Numbered from the stretch's first letter, positions 1 to 12,074 are shown. The stretch is 64,000 nt of DNA from Fragilaria radians (GCA_900642245.1 CAAAJI010000123.1:46064-110063), one strand, 5' to 3'. Program-made: numbers and translations. Notes: generated from the sequence alone by a model not told the origin.

Positions 1-412
1 TTTTTTTTGTTTTGAACTTGATATGATCACTAGCTTATTGATTTCTATACAACATCAATCTCCACTAAAATTTTCTTTTTTTGCTAAACTCTGACTCAAC
101 TATATTCATATTTTTTCGTTGGCGTACTGGTTTATATTTGGAATAAGTTCGTCAAAGCAATCTGGATGTTTCAAGTTTCAAGCTGAAAGTCATGATCCTT
201 TTGTCATAGAGCACAGTTGATAGATTTTTGTTTATGGGCTTGGCGGTAAAATGCTATTACGAGACTTGGCTAAATTTCAGCTGCTTCACAAAATACCTAC
301 CCCTACATAGAATCATACCTCGTCTGCGTCAGGAAGATTTATCAAGTTCAAACTCCAGTGTCTCGGGATTTTACAAGGAACAAATCTTCGCAACATCAAA
401 TTGATCAACTGT
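1..412. other. Leading non-coding stretch
   Basis: AT-rich sequence with no supported coding region. It holds the presumed 5' flank of the hydroxylase-family gene that begins at 413. I see no clear promoter motif and no splice-supported upstream exon. Confidence 0.5.
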
Positions 413-1096
413 ATGTCTTACATTGAGATCGCTTTCAGAGGGATACAGCTATCCACAGCCACTGTCATATTGACAGTGCTTCTTGAGTCGACTTCTACTT
501 CAACAGTCAGAGGCTTACTAAAGCAGCCAGGAGGACTCTTGCTCTATAAGCAAGCCATTTTCCTCAATCTTTTCAATCACTTTATCTTGGGAGTTCCTGT
601 ATACATAATTGCAGTTGTCCTATTTTGTTCCCAAGAATTACCGGAAAGAAAGTCACATCTACTGGTGAAAACTACTCTAGTTATCCTGATTCATGCAGTT
701 GTATACTACCTGGTTCACAAAGCGTTTCATACCTATCCGCGTTTGTATACCTTCCATCGATTTCATCATAGGTTCAACGTCCATGTTCCCCCCATGGCTG
801 CCAATGCTGTTTCTTGCACTGAATATATTTTGGCATACGTCCTACCCTTTGCCATAGCATCATGGATATTAAGACCGAATGAAACTGAATTTGGGCTTGC
901 AATAGGTACTCTATCCTTCTTGAACCTTTTGGTGCACACTCCTTTTCTCGAGCCCGCGTCAAAAAATATTATGCCTTTTATTGTATCAACGCATGATCAC
1001 CTGGAGCACCATAGGCGATTGACGACAAATTACGCATCCCCTACGATCAATTTGGATTGGATCCTTCAGAGGCTGCTGGAAGGCCCTAAAAGGTAA
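413..1096 (+). CDS. Fatty acid hydroxylase / sterol desaturase superfamily protein
   Basis: Single-exon gene, 227 aa. The first ATG of the open frame is at 413. Three histidine clusters of the membrane di-iron fatty acid hydroxylase superfamily are visible: HKAFH (102-106), HRFHH (115-119) and HLEHH (196-200). Several hydrophobic segments flank them (about 9-30, 49-70, 83-100 and 135-150), so this should be an integral, probably ER, membrane enzyme. The family uses di-iron and oxygen to hydroxylate or desaturate sterols, fatty acids or sphingoid bases; which substrate applies here cannot be read from sequence. The protein is shorter than typical C-4 sterol methyl oxidases (about 260-300 aa), so it may be a compact member or lack an upstream exon. 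A second, much larger superfamily member lies at 54756-56696 but is not a close copy. Confidence 0.8.
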   Translation: MSYIEIAFRGIQLSTATVILTVLLESTSTSTVRGLLKQPGGLLLYKQAIFLNLFNHFILGVPVYIIAVVLFCSQELPERKSHLLVKTTLVILIHAVVYYLVHKAFHTYPRLYTFHRFHHRFNVHVPPMAANAVSCTEYILAYVLPFAIASWILRPNETEFGLAIGTLSFLNLLVHTPFLEPASKNIMPFIVSTHDHLEHHRRLTTNYASPTINLDWILQRLLEGPKR

Positions 1097-1907
1097 TGTG
1101 TCCTAAGTCTTTAATCCATTAGGCGGCCGTAAGGCTTGGATTAAAACAAAAGACATAAGCTATGAATGTCCAGTTTTTTCATTTTGTCGTTATGTCTCTT
1201 CTGACGGAAAGTAGTCTGTGGTAGCTTCCAAAATACGTTCCCTTCAAGATTTACATCTAGTAATATTTGCGGGAAAAAAGATATGATAAAATTTGTTATC
1301 AGCTTTCAAGTCCTTCCGAATAAGCATTTCATAGAGTATTATATTGTAGTAAGGATAAGTCATTCAACAACAACTCAACGAGGTATTCAGATCCAAACAC
1401 TCAGTCATTTCTCAAATAATGCAGGGTATAGTGTCTAGTGAAAATTGAAATAACTGACAATGAAAATGAAGAACACTTCTTTAAACTCCCATCTTCATTT
1501 TTGAACAGGATGTTGTGAAAATTGTCTTCCTTTCTATGTGACTCAAAACGTTTCTATTACTATATTCCTATATTTCACAGCACCTTTCAAATAAGTGACT
1601 AACCCATTTTTCATGTTAGAAGTACACGAGATAAACACGTCAGAAATAAAGATGAAAAGCATAAATACACACAAAATTGAAAATAATTCTATTTATCCTT
1701 TTTTCAAGAAGCCTCAGGCATAAAAACTTTCTCCTTTCTTCTTTCTTCGTTCTTTATTGCCTTTCAAGGGTCACTTGAAGGTATTTACTCAAGGAATTTG
1801 CGCTGTATAAAACGATAGGATGATCTTCCTTCTTTTTCAACTTCATGGGTTACATGAAGACGCTGATTAAATGACTTTCATGCCTTTCAATTGCAACGGG
1901 TCACATC

Positions 1908-2186
1908 ATGACGTTCAAAGTTTGGGGGAGCAGGATGGTGGCGGTAGCAAATGCAAACTATTCCCATGTTGCCCTTACCTTAGATATTGGCTCTACTATC
2001 GTATATGAAGAGTATGAATTTGGCATTGTCTTTGGCAAGCTATCGGGAAATGAACGTCTGCTCACATTCACAGAAATGCGCAAGTATAAATCTATTCCTA
2101 AAGCCTGGGCTTACCTTTTGTCAAGCTGTGAGGGCATGGCCATTGGGCTAATTGAGCATTGCAATGATCAACCATACATTGCTTGA
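1908..2186 (+). pseudogene. Possible RNase H-like retroelement remnant
   Basis: Open frame of up to 92 codons with no good start context. The segment TLDIGSTIVYEEYEFGIVFG, followed about 45 residues later by SSCEGMAIGL, loosely resembles the first Asp (D-G-S) and Glu (E-x-x-G-L) motifs of retroelement RNase H domains. It has no flanking domain and ends without the remaining catalytic motifs. This is a weak call: the similarity is by eye and the frame could be fortuitous. Confidence 0.25.
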
Positions 2187-3094
2187 CCAATCTTCCTATC
2201 TAATTTCATGACATGCATGAAGAGGCCAAGCTTCCAGATTTAGACATGGTAATTGTTATATGCAGACTGGATGGCACTGCATGTTACACCAGACTCTGCT
2301 TTATTGAGATTGACTACCTACACAATAGGATGCCTTGAAACAATCCAATATACATGACGCAAGAGATGCATCATTTGTAACCTCTCTTACAAATAGGAGT
2401 CTGTAATCATTGATTTCAGAGAATGAATTGCCAAAACTGCTCCTCAAAAGATCAAAATAGCGATTACGCTTTGCCATCTTCTCAAACGTAAGGGAAGAGC
2501 ACATCAGGGAAATCCAGCCTCACTTTGCCAAACGTCTTAAAGGTAAGAGCTTCACTTGTGGAATATTTTAACACTTCAATCATTCTTTTTGTGCTACATA
2601 GAGTCACATACAAAATATAAGCATGTTCTTTTCTTAAGCTTTTAATTCCATTGTGAAAAAAAGTTTTTAGTCCCACGGGACAAATCAGGAGGTACCAACA
2701 TTGATATTTTGGATGACATTCTGCTCTTACTGCTTTTCCTGTCTTAATTGCAAATAATGACTGCTGTTCTTTACTTGTTAGAATTATGCAATGCTGGCAA
2801 CAGGGGCTATCTGAGGAACGTGATGCCTTAAATGCATATGGGGCATCTTGGAATCACTAGATCCACTGGATTTCTTATAGAAGCAATCAGTCAGATATCT
2901 TCTTGATTTCTGCTACATTTGGTTGATTGGTGAACTGCTTATTTGTTGGTCCACCCATCCTAAGAAGATAGTCTTTAAATGCATTGGAAGATGTCTTTGA
3001 AGAGATGCCCATGGTCTCTAGTAGTGTGCTACTAGCTTTGCCAGATTACAATGTACTACTCTAAGAGAAATGATAAACTCAGAGACAAATTGTC

Positions 3095-3189
3095 AAACTC
3101 AAAAAATGGTAGAAGCCATTGCAACCTGGGAAGCCTGTCATACAATTTCTAATTGAACTTAAAAACGGTAGAAGGCAATGCACCCTGAC
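3095..3189. repeat. Imperfect direct repeat, two units of about 35 bp
   Basis: Two related units, about 3095-3131 and 3156-3189, each read roughly AACT(C/T)AAAAA, then GGTAGAAG, then CAATGCA or CATTGCA, then ACC(C/T)TG. They are separated by about 25 bp. No function is evident. Confidence 0.55.
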
Positions 3190-3616
3190 TTGCCAAAGTT
3201 CAAAATATAATGAATACAAAGTTTTTATTGGACAAAATACTCCCTTTTGTCAGCCAAACAGCCAATGATCAAATCTAATGAATTTACCTCTTCTCATTGA
3301 GACAAAAATCTTCTATATACTTCTTTCATCTGAAACACAGCATCCAAGCCAAGTCTATGAGAAACCAATCAATGTATACACACAGCTATGCCTTTCCTTG
3401 ACTCTCACATTCTTAAGCGAATTATGTTTGGATTGTGACGATATGGAGCTGAAGGCAGCTAGCAATTCATTAATTGAAACAAATGGCCAACATTTGAAGG
3501 TAAAGCCAGGCTTGGGGAGGGGGCACGATGGATCCAACACATGTATAATAGAAATTAAAAAAATATACCAATATATGTGATATGAAAGTTTCAAGTATAC
3601 TACCAGGACATCTAAG

Positions 3617-5888
3617 CTATTCATAGTTGTCAAGCCACCTCTTGAGGCTTCCTTCAGCAAAGCATTGGTCGCCATCAAACATTTCCTCATCGGCGATAAA
3701 ACATTGCAACACTGTCGATATTCCCATATCAAAGACAGCTAAAAACATATCGGAAACAAAGTAGGAAATAAGAAACACAAGAAGCGTCGGACCCCATAAA
3801 TTCAAGAGTTCATCACCCAGATGTTGTGACATCATGTAATATGATAATGCCGTTGTTGCGGAACTGATGAAGAGCTTCCCTATAATTAACACTGCTCCGG
3901 ATACGTAACTCACAGATCCAATCCTTGCAAAGTTCCGGAGGATTAGGAAAAAGGCCTCACGGGCCGACGTACAAAACGGAGTGCCCCAAATCGCTGTTTG
4001 GATGTAAGCATTTTTGTTCATGAATTTGATGCATTGCTCAAAGCACCACAAGCAGCACTGGCAGCAACATAGCAAGCAATCAGCAATAGCAGAATTTGCC
4101 TTCTTTACTTTTTCTTGTATTTTTGCTAATACCGCGCGTATGAATTGAACAATTGCAAGAATAAGACTTCCGAAAGCTAATGTACCAACGTGATATCTTC
4201 CTGTGCTCCAAAAAGATGAAAGTACCGTCAAATTACCGGTGTAGCTCTTGTCTCTGGTAAAATACCATTTGGCAATTGACATAGCTATAACCATATCGCC
4301 ATAGGCCAATATAAAGTTCGATGTCCAAAAGAAGCAGAACAATAGATACCAGAGGGCATAGTAAATATAGTCACTAAATATGAATTGGCGAACCTAGAAG
4401 AAGTAAAGATTTAGAAAGTTGAATAAGGATACAAAAGGGTTGAGATGCTCCTTTGTAGTGCTTACCGTAATTTCCAAACCAGAGAGTGGATTAATGGGAA
4501 CATCGGTGGAAACGATTTGACCCTGTGATGCGAGGTAAATTCCGTAGGTTACGGACACTAGTAAAGCAATGATGAATCCCATGGCTTGAACACAGGGTAC
4601 CAGCAAAATTGCCGGCATACTTGTTACTGCTTTCCCAGCCTCCTTGACACATCCTATGGCAAGTTGAATCTGCTTTCGGAGACAAATCATGAGCAATATT
4701 AGGATGGCCCCGAGGATGAAAAGTCCGTAGGATAGAAATTTGGTAGCAACGATGGATTCTTCTGGCCACTTTTGAGGCACTTGTTTGTCCCAATATTGAG
4801 CTAGCCAATACAGGTAGAATGCTGTTCCCAAAACGATAAATATCGTCGCAAAGATAGAGCCCCAAATTACAGAATTTAAGAGAAAAGGAAGCCTTAGGGC
4901 CCCAACATAGGCAAGGCTTATGAAGAAACACACCCCGAATCCAAAACCAAAAATGTAGTTTCGCGACGTGTAAATGTCAGCATAAAGATTGTTCCTTCAG
5001 TTTTGGCATATTGATATTAGAGAAAATGATAATGTCGAGATTGAGTGATGCGCGGAAAGTTTTAGCGATGAGTTAGGTAAAGAAGATGAATAGTAAGATG
5101 AATCGAAATGACACGCACCATACATCTGCACCCTTCTTGGCAGCTGACAGAGTCGCATTAGGCCCAACCTGTTCAAGGATCCGAGTTGTAGCATTTTGAG
5201 TCAACATGCAGTAGGACAGTAGGGGATAGGAATCCCCTATATAATAAGCAAAGCCAAATCCTTGAGATATGCCCAAAGATGACCAACTAGTAGATGGTTC
5301 TGTAGGGTCGGGAAAGCAGGTTTGCTGAGTGCAGACAATCGAATCATTACTTTGGTTGGCATAATCTGGCATCAGAGAACGTATGTAGGAAGAACTAAGT
5401 TCTGCACCTTCAATTTGGTAGACTCCACCATATGTCAACAAAGTTCGAATATCGGTTGCATTGTCAGACGTCCGTCCTTGGAGTGATGGACATTCTTTCA
5501 CACAAACTCCTCCACCCCAATTATTGACGTACACTAGGTATGGATAGTCGGACATATTCGCACCATAATCTGTTCCACATATATTTCCATCAAAATCAAG
5601 AGGATACAGCAATATCCGAAAGTCACCACCCGAAATTGCTTGAAGTCCCAATATAGTCATTGATATCCACATGGCGATTAACAGGCCAGTACATAAGATA
5701 TCCGTACACTGACGATTTGCTGTAGGACCCTGAAAATCTGCGGGTGCACGAAGTTTATCACCCATCATTTCCGTATCGTTGTCATTGATGTTACTACGAT
5801 TCTTTTTACTGATAGCATTGTTGTTAAAGTCATCCGTCTCGTCATTGTGGTTGTCGTCAAACCCGTCGTCGTGATCACGCCTTGGCAT
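3617..5888 (-). CDS. Choline transporter-like protein (SLC44/CTL family), three exons
   Basis: Exons are 5888-5119, 4994-4466 and 4393-3617, giving 691 aa. The introns (124 and 72 nt) have GT-AG ends and keep frame (phases 2 and 0). The N-terminus is acidic and Asp/Asn-rich, then comes NRQCTDILCTGLLIAMW, the family's hallmark NR-x-CTD just before the first membrane helix. A large Cys-containing extracellular loop with several N-x-S/T sites follows (about residues 85-245), then a run of hydrophobic segments through the second and third exons, with a Cys-rich stretch (CLLCCCQCCLWC) and the conserved late region around DMGISTVLQCFIADEEMF. The length matches family norms (about 650-720 aa). Members transport choline or ethanolamine or are uncharacterised; the substrate here is inference. 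Start is the only upstream ATG, MPRRDHDDGFDD. Confidence 0.92.
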
Positions 5889-6500
5889 GTTGGAAGAATT
5901 CTGAACGATGAGATAAAAGCAACTTTGGTTATAACGGTAACCTTATTGAGGGGGAAAGATCCGTACTGCTTGCAAAGGTTCGCTCAACGTACCCAATAAT
6001 TGCATGAGTGCACACAAATCAAATCAAACAATAAAATTGAGAAACTTGGTACAGATGCCATCTTCTCAGTCGTTATTCCCTAAATCCAGTCTAATGCTTA
6101 GGATACACTTAGATATTTAGTTGTTTGATGGAAAGAAATTTACATAGTATTCAATACATACTTAAATTTAATGGCTTGCATAACAATACAAAAATGCAGC
6201 CACAAGTCAGATATACCTTCTCTTTGTCTGTGTCACAAGGTCTCATATACAACACTGACTTAACTGATTTCAGAAGTCTTGTTGAGGAAAACTCAATTAT
6301 CTGCAATATCCCTTTCATGCATGCCCAATTCTTTCAATTAGACAAGCGCACATAGAGAAAATAGACGCATTCAAATGTCAATGATTTTTGTATGGAGAAA
6401 GCAAATAAATAGTTATAAACCAGTGTATCTTAATAAACAAAATTTTTAATTAACAAAATTTGAGCAAATTGGCTAGAAGTTGTCACACTTCAGAACAAAA
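5889..6500. other. Intergenic spacer between two minus-strand genes
   Basis: About 610 bp separating the start of the SLC44-like gene from the stop of the RING/GAF gene. It should hold the promoter of the former and the 3' end signals of the latter. AT-rich; no further coding or structured element seen. Confidence 0.5.
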
Positions 6501-9202
6501 TCATCCATCAGGGACAATGGTGGGAGACACCTCCCGGGATCTTTCAGATCTTGCAATAGATTCGTTGGCTTTATCAAGACAATCGTCATTAGAGGCATGT
6601 CGCCAATGCTGAAGGGTCTTGACTTCGCCTTGAGCGTAAAATGATCCCATTGTAGCAACCTGTAGAGGTTGGATATGTGGTGTTGCCATAGGAGTAAAAA
6701 GAGGACTATGTTGTTGAACAACTGGGGCCGACGGAATGTTTTGACCTGAATTTGCTGATAAAAACATCCAATCCCTAACAAGTAAATTCGCAAGTTCAGA
6801 GTCCTTTCTTTTGTTGTCTTTAGAATAGCCTTTGTAACTTTGCTTGATAATGTCAAGGAGTTCATTTTCATGACAAGTTCTGCGATTTGATGGTCGAAGG
6901 AGAAGTAGTCTAAGATGCATCCATGTATGAAGCATTGAGCCATTATCAGCACCTTCATTCAGAGGAATATGATCCCCTAACATAGTTGCAATTCGTTGTT
7001 CAATCTCTACTTCAGTTTCGCTTCCGCTTATCTGTAACAGCAAACTATGAGAATTACTTATGCATGTAAGGCCGTATTTTAGGTGAAGATACTTACAGAT
7101 TTCTCATTCAAGGTATCATCACAATGAAAGTCAGATGCGTTGACGCTTTCAGACTGTATGTTTGCAAAAATGGCATCTTTTGAGGTTTGTTCAGGATTGT
7201 TAGTTTCACCGAGTTCAACAACCAGTTTCCATTTCGGCTCTGGAACCCATCGTGCGAGATCGAATGAAAGACGACCAAGCAATTCTTTATTTTCTTCCAT
7301 ATCGTTGATGCTGTAGAGAGCGAGTACAATTCTTCCAACAATTGGAGCCGAAAGTGGCAATCCTGCTGCTGTTTGGACGCCATAAACCTGAGCTCCACCA
7401 GCACGTTCAAAACGCGCAGACTCCGCTAAATGCACTTGTCTTTCCCAAGATGCCATCCCCGAACTATATACACGACCGGGGAGTCCTATACCTGGAGCAA
7501 AAGAAAAGTTTGTGCTGTAGGTTCCATATTCATTAAACTGGACGCATAATCTTGGATCAATATCCGATCGAGTAACGAATCCTGCGTGATAGAGTCGTAT
7601 CGATTCCGAATTTGCGTCTCCGGTTGATGCTTCTGGTACATGAGAAGGAACCCAGACATCTACATGTTCGAAAGGAAGATTATTTGTTTCAATGTAGCGA
7701 ATTACATTTTGGAGGAAAAGGCCACAATCTCCAAGCTTATTCTCTGGAGTTGGCTGTGGATCATTCATCATGTTTATCGGATCCTCTAAATCTTCGAATC
7801 CCGAAAGAAAATCTTCGCTTAATGTTCTAGCTCTGGTAACGCTGCATAATCCGTCGACAGTATTTTCGGGAAAAGTTACATTATCGTTGGAGGCGTATGT
7901 CTTCGTCAAGAAAGAAGAGTTTTGAGACATTTGAAGATCAGAGGATGATACTAGTGGAGCTATGGCACCTCTATTAGCTGGAAGCCCCCCAACAAATACA
8001 CCTGCATTACAATCAGGGCCTACATCCTGACGTAATGCCAGTCCCATTCGTCGACGCCTAGCAGCTCGAACAATGTCTTCAGTGTCAGAAGCACGTCGCT
8101 CCATTTCCTCTAAAGTCGCTAGCCATTGAGAGGCATCGAGTAATTCGTAGCCTATCTGAAGGCAAAGATTCGAAAAATGCGTTCTCCATAATTTTGTCAT
8201 GTTGAACTTTAACTCCAATTGTAAGGCTTCGGATGAAACTGAGGATAGAAATTTTTCTAGGGTTAAAGACATTGTGACACATTGTTCGTCTGAGAAAAGG
8301 GGAACAACGTTCTGAAGAGTGAACGATCGCATGCTCAACTTTGCATTTTTCATTTTCTTTGTGAGCCTAGATGACTTGCAAAGCAACATGTCACCCAAAA
8401 ACTCATTCAACTTTACACCATGAGGCAAAGGCAAAGCGCCCTGATCGAACGCTGCCACAATCTGATCCACAAAGTTAACTTCCTCCGACGACCATCGACC
8501 AGTTCTATCGTTATGATGATCTCTGGATCCTGATCCTTTACTATGGGAAAGCAACAAAGCAGTCGAATAGGATTCATTATGGCGATGAAAGGAATCTCCC
8601 ACTTGTTCTCCATCACGTGTTCGCTTGACCGACGTTACTTGGAAATCACCAAATGTTGTATTTGGAGCTTGATTTCTCAACTCTACTGCTCTATCGAAAT
8701 CATTAAAGTCCATTGGCAATAACTGAATTCCATTAATCGTCCCGAAACGACAAACAGGACAAGAGATTGCATTATTAGAAACTGGAGTTGGAATTCCACC
8801 GTACTGATATGGTGCCCCTTGCTCAATGACTAATGATAAAGGAAGGCAACGCTGAAAGTCAAGACAAAGGACATGAGTTAGCATAATTTATCAAATCTTC
8901 TCAACATCTTCCAGAAGTTTATCAGAACAAAATGCCTCTCATTAAAGATATCCAATCAAATCGAGAAATTGTGTATAGTGTGACGTGGAAAGCAGCAACA
9001 TTCCGTCCGAAATCGGAAGAGAATACAAAATTAAGGACGAAAACAGACGGACAAGAACATTTGAAAATATGCGAAGTTTCGAGAATGCTAATCTTACCGT
9101 GTGCAGGAGGCAGGAGCAACCCAAAAGTCGAATATCAGGATTTCCATGTCCACATCTACGACATTGAGGGTGATTGCTGGTTGCTAAACATGTTGGATTC
9201 AT
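6501..9202 (-). CDS. RING-like zinc finger plus GAF-like domain protein, three exons
   Basis: Exons are 9202-9098, 8851-7097 and 7031-6501, giving 796 aa; introns of 246 and 65 nt are both phase 0 with GTAAG donors and CAG acceptors. The N-terminus has RING-type spacing: C14-x2-C17, C29-x-C31, H34-x2-C37 and C66-x2-C69. The first intron falls inside it, between T35 and R36, so a single-exon model misses the finger. About residues 405-575 form a GAF-like domain resembling the N-terminal sensor region of plant NIN-like proteins, with VDVWVPSH, then GIGLPGRVYSSGMASWERQV, then PIVGRIVLALYS. No RWP-RK DNA-binding domain is present. I recall this RING-like/GAF-like pairing as a diatom protein family of unknown function; ubiquitin ligase or sensor roles are inference. 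The start ATG at 9202 (MNPTCLATSNH) is likely but an upstream exon is possible. Confidence 0.82.
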
Positions 9203-9617
9203 TCCACCTAGACAGCTCTCGCGATTTTCGAGATTTCTGTTACACACCCTTTGGGGGAATTGTGTATTCCTACAGATTGTTCTCCTTATGCGTAATGTAG
9301 TGTGATACTAGGTTTTAAAATCCGAAACAGTACTATACAGTAAAGAGTGATCTTCATTACCAGTATTCCTAAATGTCGCAGTACTGACCATAAGTGGATG
9401 ACATTGAACCTGCAAGAAGTTTGTCCTCAAAGTGCGGAAGTTCTAAAAATAGGTTTAACAAGTGCGACTTACGAATCTTCACTTCAACCGGAACGCTCTT
9501 AGCTTGCGGTCGACAGTAGGACCAGAAATGCTGAGGTGTTACCCTTTCCGTTAATATTTTTCTCGAAGCTAACCTAATTCTACAACTTTTCGAATCGTGA
9601 AAAAAAAGAATAACAAT

Positions 9618-9630
9618 GGGGGGGGGGGGG
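9618..9630. repeat. G13 homopolymer
   Basis: Run of 13 G on the plus strand inside AT-rich sequence. Long C/G runs recur on the opposite strand at 62061-62102. Prone to sequencing and replication slippage. Confidence 0.9.
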
Positions 9631-10553
9631 CAGATTAAAAAAAATAACGTTAGACCTTAACTTCTCCTAGAGTTGAATGGGAAAAGAGCGTGGTGATCAC
9701 TGTCTTATAGTGGGCATAGTAACATTTAATTGTAAATAAATCAACTTTATTTCTGAGTTTAAAATTATTCCTGATCTACATTAGTGGGGAATCATGATAT
9801 ACCAGATGAACATCTGACGTAGTGCATCGCCAAAACAATGTACCTTCAAAAGTCTATTGGACCGTTATCAAGCACTACTATAAAAAATGAAAATATGATT
9901 TACTTTTTTCAACATTCAGCTAGTTAGCAAGCACAATATAGTTCCTGATACGACACGTCATTGAGTACATAACTAAAAATGAAAATTAATTAATACTGAA
10001 AGGAACAAATTTGGCTCTTAAGAAGGATTGGAAGAATGCTTGAACCTTGGAATGCCTCACAACCAATAAGTATACCATTGATGAGAGATAAGTGCAGTTT
10101 AAATGGCTTTCGACAAAGGAGCCATGAAAATTGGGGTTAAATGACACATGAACCTTTCTTGCAAATGCTCTTGGAAGCATGTGCAAAAACCATATGCCAC
10201 GTAACTACTCCTCAAGAATGCAGGAAAGGCCGGAAATAAACATCACTTACCAAACTCCATGATTTTCATATGACAGCTGAATATGAGTAGCCCTTGTAAA
10301 ACACAGCTTAGATGTTGCACTGTGTAAACTAGAAAAGAATTATCGTTATAGTATGTGAGAAAGTGCAATGGAAAGATTGCTCTACGGTGAGATATGGAAA
10401 GTAGACACAGATAAATTATAGACTATTTTATTGCTTTTCTGTTAGTCTTGTCTAATCTTGAAACTTCTCTCAAGAGATCTTCGTGATTAAACTTGAAGAT
10501 TCACAATCTTGTTCTAAGCTTCCTCCCAACTGCTTAGATAACTTGCTTCAACC

Positions 10554-10595
10554 TTGTCCATAAGGACAAGTTTGTTGTCCATAAGGATAAGTTAG
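10554..10595. repeat. 21-bp tandem duplication, each unit with an inverted repeat
   Basis: Two near-identical 21-bp units, 10554-10574 and 10575-10595. The first unit contains TTGTCC-ATAA-GGACAA, a 6-bp-arm inverted repeat; the second copy differs at one arm base (GGATAA). It lies about 70 bp before the assembly gap. Confidence 0.8.
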
Positions 10596-10666
10596 TTTAG
10601 ACCTTCAACCCTTTATAATTAAGAGTTGTCTTCTAATTTAGATCTTTATTTAGATCATAGTTATAA

Positions 10667-10770
10667 NNNNNNNNNNNNNNNNNNNNNNNNNNNNNNNNNN
10701 NNNNNNNNNNNNNNNNNNNNNNNNNNNNNNNNNNNNNNNNNNNNNNNNNNNNNNNNNNNNNNNNNNNNNN
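10667..10770. other. Assembly gap (104 N)
   Basis: 104 undetermined bases. The true size may differ. Any frame running across it is an artefact. Confidence 1.
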
Positions 10771-11864
10771 CGTTAGGGACTTGCTTCTTGATCCTAGTCA
10801 AGGTAGGTCAAAGACATGTTCTATTCACGAAATTGAATAACTATTAGTGTTGAATTCACAAAGTTTAAATTTACAGAACTAAGCTAACACTTCAGGTTGA
10901 AGTTATACCACCTTGCAAGCAAAAAAAGAGTTCTTCACGTTGACACCTTTGACGGAAAACAATGCAAAGAGCAATTTCTTTAAGGGAAGAATTTAAGTCT
11001 GCAAGGGTTTTCTAGTAGCATATTTGTTTACCGATTCTGCACGAAGGTAAATGCAGTTGCAACACTTCTGAAAAGCTTGCTTCGCTGCTCAATGACTTCC
11101 TAAATTCTGAAATTCTTACTTTAGTTTCATCATTCCTCTCACAAAAAGGGATCGCACTAATTACACTGAAAGTAGCCATTTCTCATATGGATAAAGTGCT
11201 AAATTTATGTGTCACTATTGATGCCCCCAAAAACTACTAATATATTTCTTTCTTTCATTTGATCTCCAAGTTTCACCTGCAACTAGCTTTGGCTTACTAG
11301 ACTTACTTTTGACTTGGTTATATTTGAAATCGCAAACCATAATAAGGGGATTTTCTGTCAACTTTAGAAATTGTCTCTTCTGAATCAAGTGGCATAAATG
11401 CCAGATAATCCCAAACTTGCTTGAACTCAGTAGCTATTGCATCTTTACATATATATGCTAGTCCAAACTGCCCATCTAAGCATTAGCGTTTCCAATACCC
11501 GTGAAGACTTGGATTCCACCTTTGTGCCTGATAAATGTAGGGCTTGTTAGTGTCTCATCAATCTTTGCAACCTTTAATCAATATAAAAGAGTTTTCTCAC
11601 GCTTAGGTGTTCTCCTTGTAAGATAATGTGGCTTAGCGGTTCGATAATGGATTGCGGTTTCATTGTTTGATCACTTTGTGAGTGATTTCATTTAAGAAAG
11701 CTTTCCGTGACTTTCGTCAATCTCTCTACTTTCTCTCGGATCCTATAATGACAGAAAAGCTCATGTCACTGTAGTATTTTGGTCATAATGCCAGCAACAC
11801 TAATTGGGTTGGAATTATTTAATTGTGTACTCATACTTTTTATTGTCTGACCCTCGTTCCGGTG

Positions 11865-12074
11865 CTAACCCCTAACAGGCGTAGGAACCTTGACAGCTGG
11901 GAAATCATCTGTAGGAAGATAAGTTGCTTCTGTGTTGGTGGCAAAGCGAAGCGTCTTATATTTGTCTGTGTCAATGTTGGTGCACCAGTGGTTTACGTCT
12001 GACTCGAACTTGTTTCTGACCAGAACTCTTTGGTAATAGAATTTCATCGTGCACTTGGTTGGATGATAAATCAC
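11865..12074 (-). pseudogene. Unassigned open fragment
   Basis: 69-codon open stretch without upstream continuation. Composition looks protein-like (WCTNIDTDKYKTLRF, then TEATYLPTDDFPAVKVPTPV) rather than random AT-rich translation. I do not recognise the family. It sits among transposon debris, so a decayed mobile-element protein is the simplest guess. Confidence 0.25.

Larger units (their letters stand above)
1097..3616. other. Gene-poor stretch with possible retroelement debris
   Basis: No intact gene. It includes a short open frame at 1908-2186 that may be an RNase H-like remnant and an imperfect direct repeat at 3095-3189, both listed separately. Short minus-strand frames at 2301-2676 have no recognisable motif. 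Confidence 0.5.

Noticed and set aside
3278..3580. 100-codon plus-strand open frame overlapping the 3' end of the SLC44-like gene
   Set aside because: Lies antisense or adjacent to the real third exon, has no recognisable domain, and its composition fits the complement of neighbouring sequence.
4491..4931. 146-codon minus-strand frame inside SLC44-like exon 2
   Set aside because: It is an alternative frame of the same strand. The splice-consistent frame contains the membrane segments; this one does not.
8932..9300. 122-codon plus-strand frame over the RING exon
   Set aside because: Antisense to the zinc-finger exon and its intron; no domain of its own.
11630..11710. tRNA-like text (GTGGCTTAGCGGTTCGATAA)
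   Set aside because: No paired acceptor or anticodon stem can be drawn around it, and no T-loop at proper spacing.
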